A stretch of DNA of 64,000 nucleotides from DTHT01 sp037444625 (GTDB taxonomy: Bacteria; Acidobacteriota; Terriglobia; Bryobacterales; Bryobacteraceae), in the NCBI GenBank assembly GCA_037444625.1, contig JBBIMA010000014.1, positions 8,163 through 72,162 on the forward strand, read 5' to 3'. Shown here one piece after another: positions 18,013 to 27,084 of the stretch (within the stretch, counting starts at the first letter, position 1; every line of letters begins with the position of its first letter). The notes beneath the pieces were generated by a model. It worked only from the letters and a program-made list of their open reading frames with translations, had not been told where the DNA came from and did not search any database. A program made the position numbers and the translations under genes.

Positions 18013-19654
18013 GCCGGCGCAGGAGCGCAACGCGGTCTGGGACGGAGCGAGCAAGACCGTCAGCCTGGCGGGGGCGCGCAACGAGCACGTGCCCTTCCAG
18101 GTGGTGATTTCCACGCCGCCGCCGCGCGGCCGTTCCCAGGCGCCGGCGGGCGGCTTTTTCCTCCAGGCGGGCGAGCTGGTGTCGCCGGCGGGGCGCATCC
18201 CGGCCGAGCAGGTGCGCGTGTACTTCGAGCACCTGGTGCTCTGCTACGCGCCCTCCAGCCGGGCAGGAGGAACCGGTTTCTGGCCGGACGCCCTGGTCCC
18301 GCTGACCGATCCCTTCGGCATGGCGGCCGAATTCCGGCGTGCGGTGCGCAATCGGGCGCTGTGGGTGGACATTGCGGTCCCCGAGAAGGCGGCGGCGGGC
18401 GAGTACGTGGGGGCGATTCGCGTCAGCCGGCAGGGCCGGCCGGTGGAGGAGCTGACGGTGCGACTGAAGGTGTACGATTTCGCCCTGCCCCGGGAGACGC
18501 ACTTGATTACCTATATGGGGGTCTCTCTGCGCCAGGTGGCTCGCCTGCACAATGTGGAGGAGGCTTCCGCCGAGGCCAGGCGGCTGCTGAGGAATTATCA
18601 CGCTTTGCTGTACGAAAATCGGATGGAGCCTTGGTTCAACGAACTGCTGCGTCCCGAGATCCAGTTACAGGGCGAGGAACTCGTCTTGAAGTTCGACGAG
18701 GAGGCTTACGATCTGTACCTGAGGAAGTGGAACACCAAACGGGTGGTGCTGGAGACCGCACCCGGGCGGCTGCGGCGCCTGCTGCCGGATCCGCCGTTTT
18801 CGGAAGCGTTCAATCGCCGGGTCAAATCGTATCTGGCCCAGACGGCCGCCTACTTTCGGCGCAACGGCTGGACGGATCGGCTGGTCTTCAACAGCCCGAT
18901 TGACGAGCCCAACTCGGCGGAGGCGTACGAGGAGACGCGGCGCTGGGCCGGCTTGGTGCGCGAGGCGGCGCCCGGTACGCCTTTCCTGGTGACCGAAGCG
19001 CCCGTGCCCGATCGCCCGGAGTGGGGCCCGCTGACCGGCTACGCGACGCACTTTTCGGTCCACGGCAACGCGCTGAATCGGCCGGACGTGAGGGAGGCGA
19101 TCCGGCAGGAGCGCGGCAAGGGCGGGGAAGTAACATGGTATATCTCGTGCGATCAGGTCTATCCTCAGCCGAATTACTTTATTGACGCGCCGGCCATGGA
19201 TCCGGTCATGGTGCCCTGGATCACCTGGCGGCTCGGTTTGGACGGCATTCTTTACTGGGCGCTGACCTTCTGGTCGCAGACGGTGGATCCGTGGTTGAAT
19301 CCGGTGACTTACTTGAGCGGCTTTTTCTGTAGCGAGGGCTGGGTGCTGAACGGCGAGGGATCGCTGCTATACCCCGGCAACCGCGCCCGGCGCTACACCG
19401 GACAGAAGGATGTGGACGGGCCGGTCCGCTCGATTCGCTTCGAGCTGCTGCGCGAGGGGATCGAGGATTACGAGTACCTGTGGCTGCTGAAGTCCCTGGG
19501 GGATGCCCGCCTGGCGGACGAGGCGGCGGGGAGCATGGCGGCGAGCGTGCGGGAGTTCTCGCGGGATCCCGAGCGGCTCCTGGCGCTGCGGGCCCGCCTG
19601 GCCGCCCGGATCGAGCAACTGGCTCGCGGGACCGGAGCGGGCGGAACGCGCTAG
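17903..19654 (+). CDS. Secreted DUF4091 protein (GH123-related fold)
   Basis: This is a 583-residue protein with a signal peptide (MKSPLFCGILLWSAVGLPAA). The body matches DUF4091-type proteins: an N-terminal beta-sandwich (NAVWDGASKTVSLAGARNEH with VPFQVV), a TIM-barrel-like centre with VFNSPIDEPNSAEAYEETRR, and a C-terminal LLREGIEDYEYLWLLKSLGD motif typical of the family. The adjacent Asp-Glu is in the position of the GH123 catalytic pair, so glycosidase activity is plausible. A TAGAAT box ends 8 nt before the ATG. The gene begins inside the 3' end of the beta-helix frame. Confidence 0.82.
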   Translation: MKSPLFCGILLWSAVGLPAAEVSVWVAPSVYKVRPDEPAQERNAVWDGASKTVSLAGARNEHVPFQVVISTPPPRGRSQAPAGGFFLQAGELVSPAGRIPAEQVRVYFEHLVLCYAPSSRAGGTGFWPDALVPLTDPFGMAAEFRRAVRNRALWVDIAVPEKAAAGEYVGAIRVSRQGRPVEELTVRLKVYDFALPRETHLITYMGVSLRQVARLHNVEEASAEARRLLRNYHALLYENRMEPWFNELLRPEIQLQGEELVLKFDEEAYDLYLRKWNTKRVVLETAPGRLRRLLPDPPFSEAFNRRVKSYLAQTAAYFRRNGWTDRLVFNSPIDEPNSAEAYEETRRWAGLVREAAPGTPFLVTEAPVPDRPEWGPLTGYATHFSVHGNALNRPDVREAIRQERGKGGEVTWYISCDQVYPQPNYFIDAPAMDPVMVPWITWRLGLDGILYWALTFWSQTVDPWLNPVTYLSGFFCSEGWVLNGEGSLLYPGNRARRYTGQKDVDGPVRSIRFELLREGIEDYEYLWLLKSLGDARLADEAAGSMAASVREFSRDPERLLALRARLAARIEQLARGTGAGGTR

Positions 19655-19666
19655 ACTGGATTCGCC

Positions 19667-20860
19667 ATGCCCGATCGCAGAAGCTTCCTGGAAACGGTGG
19701 CCGGACTGCCGCTGGTGGGCGGCCTGCTGGCTTCCCCCGCCCTGGCCCGGCCGCCCAAGCGCGACTTCTTCAAGGAACTGGGCGTGCGAACCTTCATCAA
19801 CGCCGCCGGGACCTACACCGTGCTGACCGCTTCGCTGATGCCGCCGGAGGTCAAACAAGCCTGGGAGTACGCCTCGACCCGGTACTGTTCGCTCATCGAG
19901 CTGCACGATGCGGTGGGCCGGCGGATCGCGGAGCTGATCGGCTGCGAGGCCGCCATGGTGACGGCCGGCGCCGCCTCAGCGCTGACGCTGGGCACCGCCG
20001 CCTGCATGACGGGAACCAACCCGGAGTTCATACGCCGCCTGCCTGACGTCACAGGCATGAAGAACGAGGTCATCATCCAGAAATCCCATCGCTTCGGCTA
20101 CGATCACGCGGTGCGCAACTGCGGCATCCGGCTGGTCGAGGTCGAAACGCGCGAGGAACTGGAGCGGGTCGTCAACGAGCGCACGGCCATGATGTTGTTC
20201 CTGAACGCCAACGACCCGATAGGGAAAATCAAGGCGGCGGAGTTCGCCGAGTTGGGGCGCAAGCACCGCGTTCCCACCTTCAACGATTGCGCGGCCGACG
20301 TGCCGCCGGCCGAGAACCTCTCGCGCTATCTGAAGATGGGCTTCGACCTGGTGACCTTTTCGGGAGGCAAGGGCCTGCGCGGGCCGCAAAGCGCCGGCTT
20401 GCTGCTGGGCCGCAAGGACCTGATCGAGGCGGCGCGCCTGAACGCCTCGCCCTACGCCGACACGATAGGGCGGGGCATGAAGGTGAACAAGGAGGAGCTG
20501 CTGGCCATGATGGTGGCGGTCGAGCTGTATCTCAAGCGCGATCATCAGGCCGAGTGGCGCCAGTGGGAGAAGCGGGCCAAACTGATCGCCGATTACGCCT
20601 CCTCGGTGCGGGGGGTGACGACCGAGATCTGGGTCCCGGAGATCGCCAATCATGTGCCGCACCTGCGGATCCGCTGGGATCGGGCGCAAGTGAAGATCAG
20701 CGTGCCGGAGGTCGTCAAGCGCCTGCGCGAGGGCGAGCCCTCGATCGAGGTGGTGCCGGGCAGCCGCGAGCAGCTCGTGGTGGGCGTGTGGATGATGGAG
20801 CCGGGCGAAGAGCGCATCGTGGCCCGCCGCATTCGCGAGATCCTGCGCAGCGCCACTTAG
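19667..20860 (+). CDS. Tat-exported SelA-like PLP-dependent protein
   Basis: This is a 397-residue protein of the SelA/DgaE-like PLP superfamily. The N terminus MPDRRSFLETVAGLPLVGGL is a twin-arginine signal with an ASPALA cleavage region. The body carries INAAGTYTVLTASLMPPEV, HDAVGRRIAELIGCEAAMVT and DLVTFSGGKGLRGPQSAGLL, where the Lys should bind PLP. Family members include L-seryl-tRNA(Sec) selenium transferase and D-glucosaminate-6-phosphate ammonia lyase; this protein is shorter than SelA. Export of a folded PLP enzyme is consistent with Tat. It follows the DUF4091 gene by 12 nt and may act on amino sugars or hydroxyamino acids outside the cytoplasm, which is inference. Confidence 0.82.
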   Translation: MPDRRSFLETVAGLPLVGGLLASPALARPPKRDFFKELGVRTFINAAGTYTVLTASLMPPEVKQAWEYASTRYCSLIELHDAVGRRIAELIGCEAAMVTAGAASALTLGTAACMTGTNPEFIRRLPDVTGMKNEVIIQKSHRFGYDHAVRNCGIRLVEVETREELERVVNERTAMMLFLNANDPIGKIKAAEFAELGRKHRVPTFNDCAADVPPAENLSRYLKMGFDLVTFSGGKGLRGPQSAGLLLGRKDLIEAARLNASPYADTIGRGMKVNKEELLAMMVAVELYLKRDHQAEWRQWEKRAKLIADYASSVRGVTTEIWVPEIANHVPHLRIRWDRAQVKISVPEVVKRLREGEPSIEVVPGSREQLVVGVWMMEPGEERIVARRIREILRSAT

Positions 20861-20978
20861 CGGGTGTCCGTTTCGGAGGCCGTGGATCCGGTCGCCGCCA
20901 AGGCGGCGGGGTTAGCACCCGATGGCAGCTTTCGCGGCTCGGCAGTAACTCATCTCCCGGACGCTGGTGGAGCGGATT

Positions 20979-22358
20979 ATGACGCGACGCGCAATGATAG
21001 GTTTGGCGGCGGGGGCGATCGCCGGCCGGGCGCAGAGTTTCCTTCCCGGCTTGCCCAACCTCGGCGTGAAGGCCGAGACCGGTCCGGCGCGCTCGGAGTG
21101 CGGAGTGGGCGCTTTGCTGCCCTGGGCCGATGTGCTCTGGGCCGTCACCTATAACTCCCACAAGGCGCCCACCGGTTCCGGGCTGGGCTTGCATGTGATT
21201 GACGACCGGCTCCAGATTCGCCTGGTGCACCGCAGCGACGGCACGCACGCCAACCGCTACGTCCACACCCAATCGCAACAGGCCGTCATCGGGCCCTACG
21301 TCATTGACCTGCGCGGCAACTTCCGCGTGATCGAATCCCTGCTCGACCACCGGCTGACCGCCACCATGGCCCACCTCAGCGACCCGGCCGGCCGGGTCTA
21401 CATGCTGACTATGGAAGGGCTGCTTTTCGAGATGGACGTGTCCACGCTCAGGACCGCCCTGCTGTTCGACCTCAACCAGGAGTTCGGGATCCGGCGCCCC
21501 CACTTCAAGGGCGGCTGCACCGCTCAGGGGCGCGTGGTGGCGGCCAACAACGGTGCGTACGAATTCGGTGATGCGCAGGCGGGTTTGTTCGAGTATGACG
21601 GCAAGCGGTGGCGCGCCCTGAGCCGCAAGCCGCACATGGAGTGCGCGGCGCGGAACAACCTTGGGCAGGTCCTGTTCTGTACGGGATGGGACGAGGCTTC
21701 GGCGCTGCTATGGGCGCTGATCAAAGGCCGGTGGCGCCGCTACCGCCTTCCCAAGGCGAGCCATACCTTCGATCACGCCTGGCAGACCGAGTGGACGCGC
21801 ATCCGGGAAGTGGAAACCGAGCGCTTCCTGATGGACGCGCACGGCATGTTCTACGAGCTGCAACCGGTGGCCTTCGAAGACGCTATCTGGGGCGTAAGTC
21901 CGATCTGCCGGCACCTGCGCATCATTCCGGATTTCTGTTCCTTCCGCGGGTTGTTCGTGATGGGCGGTAATCAGAATACGCCCAACGGGGATAACAACCC
22001 TGTCGGAGGGCAGCCGCAGTCCGGCCTATGGTTCGGCAAGACCGATGACTTGTGGCGGTTCGGCAAGCCGCAGGGTTGGGGAGGCCCCTGGCGGAACGCT
22101 GCGGTGCGCGCCGGCGAGCCTTCGGATCCCTTGCTGTTCACGGGTTTCGACAAGAAGGTCCTTCACCTGAAGACGGACCGCCCGGCGGAGGTTCGGATCG
22201 AAGTGGACTTCCTGGGCCACGGTTCGTGGGAGCCTTATGAGACGCTGCGCGTGGCCGGCTACAAGTACCACGTGTTCCCGGAGGGCTTCGCGGCGCACTG
22301 GGCGAGGCTGGTGCCGCAAACATCGTGCACAGCCACGGCCGAGTTTTTCTTCAGTTGA
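20979..22358 (+). CDS. Exported protein of unknown function
   Basis: This is a 459-residue protein. It begins MTRRAMIGLAAGAIAGRAQS, a short Tat/Sec-like signal. Repeated short beta-rich segments with Gly and Trp (QQAVIGPYVIDLRGNFRVI, GLLFEMDVSTL, GLFEYDGKRWRALSRKP, HGMFYELQPVAF) suggest a beta-propeller or similar scaffold. No catalytic motif is evident and I do not recognise the family. It lies 118 nt after the SelA-like gene in the same orientation; that gap holds nothing I can name. Three of the four genes from 16168 have export signals as well, so the set may handle an external substrate together. Confidence 0.65.
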   Translation: MTRRAMIGLAAGAIAGRAQSFLPGLPNLGVKAETGPARSECGVGALLPWADVLWAVTYNSHKAPTGSGLGLHVIDDRLQIRLVHRSDGTHANRYVHTQSQQAVIGPYVIDLRGNFRVIESLLDHRLTATMAHLSDPAGRVYMLTMEGLLFEMDVSTLRTALLFDLNQEFGIRRPHFKGGCTAQGRVVAANNGAYEFGDAQAGLFEYDGKRWRALSRKPHMECAARNNLGQVLFCTGWDEASALLWALIKGRWRRYRLPKASHTFDHAWQTEWTRIREVETERFLMDAHGMFYELQPVAFEDAIWGVSPICRHLRIIPDFCSFRGLFVMGGNQNTPNGDNNPVGGQPQSGLWFGKTDDLWRFGKPQGWGGPWRNAAVRAGEPSDPLLFTGFDKKVLHLKTDRPAEVRIEVDFLGHGSWEPYETLRVAGYKYHVFPEGFAAHWARLVPQTSCTATAEFFFS

Positions 22359-22381
22359 GCGGGCCGAGGTGCGGGTATAAT
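22355..22381 (+). promoter_or_regulatory. Promoter of the tRNA-Arg gene
   Basis: TATAAT at 22376-22381 is a perfect -10 box, 11 bp before the tRNA 5' end. TTGAGC at 22355-22360 is a possible -35 with a short 15-bp spacer; it overlaps the stop codon of the preceding gene. Confidence 0.65.
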
Positions 22382-22392
22382 GGGCCTCAGCG

Positions 22393-22469
22393 GCGCCCGT
22401 AGCTCAGCCGGATAGAGCGGCTGGCTTCGAACCAGCAGGCCGGGGGTTCGAGTCCCTCCGGGCGCGCCA
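22393..22469 (+). tRNA. tRNA-Arg (anticodon TCG)
   Basis: The acceptor stem GCGCCCG pairs with CGGGCGC. The D-arm is GCTC...GAGC. The anticodon stem GCTGG/CCAGC encloses the loop CTTCGAA with anticodon TCG. The T-arm is GGGGG-TTCGAGT-CCCTC with one G-U pair. The discriminator base is G and CCA is encoded. It reads CGA codons (and others by wobble). Confidence 0.95.
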
Positions 22470-22544
22470 TTTCGCTTCAATAGACTACGTCGCCGGAATT
22501 CAGCGTCAAGGGAGACTGGGACGCACCGGCCGGTATCCGGGACG

Positions 22545-22830
22545 GATCCTCACTGGCAGCCCACGAGCGATCGGCTGTGCGCGGCGGCCGCCGAGCTCCG
22601 CCTGCCGGCCTTCGGCGCGGCCAACGACTCCACCTGCGCGCTGCGGTTTGCCCACCGCTTGCCGGAGCGCTGCCGCCGCTGCGGGGCGGATCCGGCCCAG
22701 CCGGTGGTTGAGACCGACAACGGCAGCGAGTTCAGGAGCAACTGGAACCGGCTCCGCTCCGGACCAGTTGTACACCGCCCGACCGCCCATGGTAGCCCCC
22801 AAGATCTTCTTCCTGAACGGCAAGCAACGA
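22545..22830 (+). pseudogene. Decayed rve-type integrase/transposase fragment
   Basis: One frame from about 22545 reads HWQPTSDRLCAAAAELRLPA and continues through an LRFAHRLPERCRR segment to VVETDNGSEFRSNWNRLR and VVHRPTAHGSPQDL. The TDNGSEF block is the second catalytic Asp motif of rve-fold integrases, and the HRP...PQ block follows it as in IS-type transposases. There is no start codon, no upstream first-Asp region and no C-terminal DDE glutamate region, and the frame degenerates before the next gene. I see no terminal inverted repeats. It sits just after tRNA-Arg, a common insertion area. Confidence 0.6.
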
Positions 22831-22854
22831 CGGGTCACGGTATACCTGGATATG

Positions 22855-23295
22855 TCAGCGCGTCCGAGGGGGTTGTTCCTCGCCCGTGAGCCGGATTTCC
22901 GCTCCCTCCTCTATCGCCACGGCCCGACCGGCAACCGTCACTGTGCCGCGTTCCACGCGTACGGGCTGTTCCAAGTCGTCCCGATCGGCGTTCCCCTTCG
23001 AGTTCACTACGCCGGTGACTTCCGTCCGGATGGGGATGACTTTGCCGGCGAACCGGAGCGTGTGGAAACTGAAACGCAACCGTCCGCCCCGGGCCTCTTC
23101 CACGGTGCCTTCCAGGCGGCCGCCCCGCAGTTGCTCCGGCGAGATCACTACCGCCCCCAGCCTTTGACCCTTCCGGCTGGTTTTGCTATGGACCGAGTCG
23201 CTCAGCTTGACCAGAAACTTAGTCCCCGGGGCTACCGTCTGGGGCCATAGTGCGGGCGAAAGCAGGACCGCGGCGGCGATGACGCAAACTCTCAT
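22855..23295 (-). CDS. Small secreted protein of unknown function
   Basis: This is a 146-residue protein with a Sec-type signal (MRVCVIAAAVLLSPALWPQT). The mature part is beta-rich (TKFLVKLSDSVHSKTSRKGQ, then LEGTVEEARGGRLRFSF and KVIPIRTEVTGVVN), like small periplasmic beta-barrel domains. I do not recognise a named family. The start overlaps the stop of the MFS transporter by 4 nt (ATGA). It is the last gene of the minus-strand operon that begins with the TonB receptor at 32723. Confidence 0.65.
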   Translation of the reverse strand: MRVCVIAAAVLLSPALWPQTVAPGTKFLVKLSDSVHSKTSRKGQRLGAVVISPEQLRGGRLEGTVEEARGGRLRFSFHTLRFAGKVIPIRTEVTGVVNSKGNADRDDLEQPVRVERGTVTVAGRAVAIEEGAEIRLTGEEQPPRTR

Positions 23296-24566
23296 ATTCG
23301 CACTCCGTTCAGCGGCGCCGTTTCTGCCGCCTGGGCGACCAGTGGGCGGGTCGGATCAATTCTTGCGAACAGACCGGCGCTGACCAGGAGCATCCCCGCG
23401 ATCAGAAACAGCGGCGCGTGGTAGCTCCCCGTGACCTTTACGATGTAACCGAACAGGACCGTGCACACGAAGCCTCCCGCCTGGCCGGCGGTGTTCATCA
23501 CACCGGTCACCACGCCGGCATGGCTGGCGCCTACGTCCAGGCAGACGGCCCAGGCGCACGGCAGCATCAGGTCCATGACTCCGAACCCCAGGGCCGATAG
23601 CGCCACCACGGCGGTGCGGTCACGGGTGACGGCCGTTCCCAGCACCAGCAAGGCGGTCGCCGCCAGGCTGGCGGCGCCCAGGGCGCGGCGTCCTTTGCGC
23701 AATCCCCAGCGGCGCACCAGGCGGTCGCCGGCGAATCCCCCCAGCAGGTTGCCCGCCGTGCCCAGCACGAAGGGGAAGGTGGCGAAGACGCCCATCTCTG
23801 CCTCGCTGAAGCCCACGCCGCGGACCAAGTAAGTGGGGAACCAGGAGAAATAGTACCAAGGCCCCCAGACGTAAGTCGAGTACATCGCCACGATCAGCCA
23901 CAACTGTCGGCTGCGGAGCAGGGACTTCCAGGGCACGGCCGAGTGCTGAGCACCGGCGGGGGCAAGCCCGATCTCTGCCACCTCCCGTTCGGTGATGCCC
24001 GGCTGGCGGCGGTAGTCGTCGCGAAACCAGAACCACCACCCGGCCGCCCAGACCACACCGACCAAGGCGAAGATGAAAAAGACGGCGCGCCAGCCCAATG
24101 CCGCCTGTAGGGGAACGACCAGCAGCGGCGTCAGGGCCCCTCCCAACCGGCTGGCGCCCCAAACCACTCCCTGGGCGCGTGCCCGTTCCTGCACCGGAAA
24201 CCAGCGGGCGATGACGCCCGAGGCGTTGGGATATGCTCCGGCTTCTCCCGCGCCGAACAAGAAGCGGGTGATCAGCAGAGCGAGGAAGCTGGTGGCCGCG
24301 CCGGTCAAAGCGGTGAAGGCCGACCACCACAGGACGATGCGCGTGAGCACCTTGCGCTGGCCGATGCGGTCGCCCAGCGCGCCGGAGGGAATCTCGAACA
24401 CGCCGTAGGACAGCACGAAGGCGCCCAGCACCCACCCCCACAAGTGCGGCGGGATTCCCAACTCTTCCTGCATCCTGGGTCCGCTGACGGCGATGCACAG
24501 CCGATCGAAGAAGGTAACGATCCCCAGGCCGGCCAGGAACAACAAGACGATGTGGCGCTTCCTCAA
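23292..24566 (-). CDS. MFS transporter, anion:cation symporter (sugar-acid) type
   Basis: This is a 424-residue protein with about 12 hydrophobic segments. LGDRIGQRKVLTRIVLWWSA is the loop 2-3 motif. RFLFGAGEAGAYPNASGVIA and ARWFPVQERARAQGV are the hallmark sequences of the ACS family, which carries hexuronates, glucarate, galactonate and related organic anions. It is an inner-membrane proton symporter. It lies 15 nt after the Asp/Glu-racemase-like gene and its stop overlaps the secreted-protein start. Uptake of a sugar acid or similar product of the neighbouring glycosidases is a reasonable inference. Confidence 0.88.
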   Translation of the reverse strand: MRKRHIVLLFLAGLGIVTFFDRLCIAVSGPRMQEELGIPPHLWGWVLGAFVLSYGVFEIPSGALGDRIGQRKVLTRIVLWWSAFTALTGAATSFLALLITRFLFGAGEAGAYPNASGVIARWFPVQERARAQGVVWGASRLGGALTPLLVVPLQAALGWRAVFFIFALVGVVWAAGWWFWFRDDYRRQPGITEREVAEIGLAPAGAQHSAVPWKSLLRSRQLWLIVAMYSTYVWGPWYYFSWFPTYLVRGVGFSEAEMGVFATFPFVLGTAGNLLGGFAGDRLVRRWGLRKGRRALGAASLAATALLVLGTAVTRDRTAVVALSALGFGVMDLMLPCAWAVCLDVGASHAGVVTGVMNTAGQAGGFVCTVLFGYIVKVTGSYHAPLFLIAGMLLVSAGLFARIDPTRPLVAQAAETAPLNGVRI

Positions 24567-24581
24567 GCCGGAACCTCGTCG

Positions 24582-25262
24582 TCAGGCAGGAATCCGCCTG
24601 GCGGCGGCCAACACCTCACGGGCGCGGCGGATGGCGGGGCCGGGGCTGGAGAGCACGGGCTTGTTGCGTGCCTCCGCCGGCATGCGCGCCACCACCCCCG
24701 CCATCGAGGCTTGGGCCAGGACCACCACGTCCACATCCGCGGCCAGCCGGGCCAACGCGGCCGAGACGATGCGGTCGTGGGTCCGGTTGTCCCCTGCGAT
24801 CACGGCGTCGAAGGCCCCGTCACAAAGGCAGGGAATCACCTCGATCCGCTGCGACTGCGCCGCCGCGGTCTCTCGCAGCAACCTTACCGTAGGCTCCAGC
24901 GTGGTGGCCAGAGTCGCCAGCACGCCGATGCGAGTCCCCCGCCGCACCGCCTCTTCTGCCATGGCCTCATCCACGCGCAGCACGGGAAAATCGAACACCT
25001 GGCGCGCGATCGGCACGGCCGGACCGATCGAAGAGCACGTCACCAACACGGCGTCGGCGCCTGCTTCGCGCGCGTTCTGGATCAGCCCCAGCAATCGCCG
25101 CACCGTAGCTTTCACCAAGCCCTGGGCGGCCACCGTGTTCTTAATCAGGCTCTCATCCACCATGTGGAAGATCGCCACCTCGGGGATCGTCTGCTCACAC
25201 AGCTCGGAAAACATGGGAATCAGCACATGGCTGGTGTGGAGCAGCGCCAAAGTCTGGGACAT
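24582..25262 (-). CDS. Asp/Glu/hydantoin racemase-family protein with one of two catalytic Cys
   Basis: This is a 226-residue protein of the Asp/Glu racemase superfamily, with MSQTLALLHTSHVLIPMFSE at the N terminus and the first active-site Cys in VLVTCSSIGPAVPIARQ. The second Cys position is replaced: VVVLAQASMAGVV stands where most racemases have a GC-[AT]-G-M motif. One-Cys members are known to act as decarboxylases (arylmalonate decarboxylase type) or other carbanion enzymes, so racemisation is not assured. The ATG shares one base with the stop of the upstream DUF5060 gene. Substrate unknown. Confidence 0.8.
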   Translation of the reverse strand: MSQTLALLHTSHVLIPMFSELCEQTIPEVAIFHMVDESLIKNTVAAQGLVKATVRRLLGLIQNAREAGADAVLVTCSSIGPAVPIARQVFDFPVLRVDEAMAEEAVRRGTRIGVLATLATTLEPTVRLLRETAAAQSQRIEVIPCLCDGAFDAVIAGDNRTHDRIVSAALARLAADVDVVVLAQASMAGVVARMPAEARNKPVLSSPGPAIRRAREVLAAARRIPA

Positions 25263-27061
25263 CAACGCTCCTTTCTAGGCGCCCGCCGGACGAGCACGGC
25301 CCAGTCGCGCGACGGCTCTTTGGGCGCCCGGCCGAGCCCTCGCAGACCGCCGCCTTCCAGCGTGCGAACCGTTCCATCCTGCAACGCGCCGCCCAACCGC
25401 GGGTCGTACCACTTCACTTCGAAGGTGCCCCGGGCCGCGGTCAGGTCCAGTTGCGTCGTTCCGCCTTCCGGCAAGTAGACCGCGTAAACCTCGCCCTCCT
25501 GGGCGAACACGTAGTCATGCGGCGCCGGCGTCAAGTCGTCGCGATGCCGCATCCGGTGGAACGGCAAGTAACGAGTAAAAAACTCGTGGGCATGGCGCAT
25601 GAGGTCATAAAAGTGGTCGCGGCTGCGGAAATCCTCGCAATTGAGATCGTCATGCGCGCCGATATTGAAAAAAATCGTTCCGAATCCTCCGGCCATCAGG
25701 TTACCCCAAATCGAGAATTTGCGGGCCCGATCGTGCCAATAATCTTCTTCGTCCGGAACGATGCCGGGGTTCATTTCGATCAGCCCGACCAGCCATCGGT
25801 GGCCCGCTCGGGCCGAGCGGTCCACCCACTTGACGGTCTCGGCATGGGTGTTCTCGGCGTCGTGCTGCATGGCCACGGCGTCGAAGTGCGGGAATCCCAG
25901 CAACCGGCCGTAAGTCTTCTCGTCGGCCATCAATTCCGCTTTCCACTGCACATATTCGATCGGATGCCGGTAGGGGTCCAGGGCCTTGATGTAACGGCAG
26001 ATGTCCTTGATGTCTTGGGTGGTGAAGTAGCGCCAGCGGTCCATCTCTTCGTCAAGGTCCCAGATCAGGGCGTGATGGTGGGCGAAGCGGGCGATCAACT
26101 CGCGGTAGTAGAGCTTGCGCAGCGTGCCCAGCTTGCCGAGGAGCTGTTCGCCTTCCTCTTCCTGGGTGACCAGGATGAATTGCATGCCCAGACGGTCCAT
26201 GTGAGAGAACACGATTTCCCACTGGGCCAGCTTCGAGACGTCGTAGCGGGCGCGCTCATGGTAGCTGGTCCAAGGGTAGATGTCGCGCGCATCGCCGCCC
26301 ACGTTCATCGTCAGGGAATAGAAAGTATTCATGCCCTGGGAGGCCAGGTAGTTGAGGGCCCCGATGATTCCTTTGCCCTTGCCTCCCCGCCAAGTGGGGT
26401 CTCCCGGCTTCCAATCCTTGACGTGCGGCGCGTAGTGGTGCAAGCCGTCCGGAAAAGGCGTTCGCTTGCGCTCGGCGCCGAGGTGGTCCACCGTGTTATC
26501 GAATTCGAAGTATGCCAGAAAGTTCTCGGGGCTTTGGGTGCCCACCATGATGAAGTACTCGCCCGTGCCGGCGTAGCGGGGGTAGTGCTCGCCCACGTAT
26601 TGCAGCATCCCGCGCGCGCGATGGTCGCGTCCTTGCTTGTCGCTCGGGCCGACGGTGAAACTGCCGCTCTCGCCGTCGAAGGCCGCGGGTTCTCCGGCGG
26701 TCGCCTCGAGGCTGACCGCCACGTCGGGTCCGCGGCGGAAGGACGCCCGGTAGCTCCACGTCCCCGGCTCGTCCGGCACGAAGTGTACGCGCCACTTGTT
26801 TCCTTCCGCGGCGCCGGTCTCAGCGGCGTTTCCGTCGGCGGCGAAGTAGCCAGGCACCACATAGGTCTTGGCGCCCCGGCGGAAGGTGACGTTGAGACGG
26901 TAGTAAAGGAAGGGATTCGGCTCGGCAGCTTCGCTGGTTTGCGGCCCGTCAAAAGTGAGCGTGACACAGTGCCATTGCTTGAGCTCGCCGGACAGGGTGG
27001 CCCCTTGCAGAGAGGAAAGCAGACCGAAAGCCATCGCCGCAACCGCCAGTGACTTGCTCAT
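25262..27061 (-). CDS. Secreted DUF5060-domain glycoside-hydrolase-like protein
   Basis: Starting at 27061 this is a 599-residue protein with signal peptide MSKSLAVAAMAFGLLSSLQG. The N-terminal beta-sandwich (about 25-125; EGNKWRVHFVPDEPGTWSYR) is DUF5060-like. A TIM barrel follows (LNYLASQGMNTFYSLTMNVG, then ALIWDLDEEMDRWRYFTTQD and WLVGLIEMNPGI), with a C-terminal beta domain. The ATG at 27088 would overlap the upstream stop by ATGA but adds nine residues before the signal peptide; the ATG at 27061 has a strong GGGAGAGG ribosome site, so I prefer it. It probably hydrolyses a plant or microbial polysaccharide; specificity is unknown. Confidence 0.8.
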   Translation of the reverse strand: MSKSLAVAAMAFGLLSSLQGATLSGELKQWHCVTLTFDGPQTSEAAEPNPFLYYRLNVTFRRGAKTYVVPGYFAADGNAAETGAAEGNKWRVHFVPDEPGTWSYRASFRRGPDVAVSLEATAGEPAAFDGESGSFTVGPSDKQGRDHRARGMLQYVGEHYPRYAGTGEYFIMVGTQSPENFLAYFEFDNTVDHLGAERKRTPFPDGLHHYAPHVKDWKPGDPTWRGGKGKGIIGALNYLASQGMNTFYSLTMNVGGDARDIYPWTSYHERARYDVSKLAQWEIVFSHMDRLGMQFILVTQEEEGEQLLGKLGTLRKLYYRELIARFAHHHALIWDLDEEMDRWRYFTTQDIKDICRYIKALDPYRHPIEYVQWKAELMADEKTYGRLLGFPHFDAVAMQHDAENTHAETVKWVDRSARAGHRWLVGLIEMNPGIVPDEEDYWHDRARKFSIWGNLMAGGFGTIFFNIGAHDDLNCEDFRSRDHFYDLMRHAHEFFTRYLPFHRMRHRDDLTPAPHDYVFAQEGEVYAVYLPEGGTTQLDLTAARGTFEVKWYDPRLGGALQDGTVRTLEGGGLRGLGRAPKEPSRDWAVLVRRAPRKER

Positions 27062-27084
27062 CCAACCCTCTCCCGGTGGCAGGT

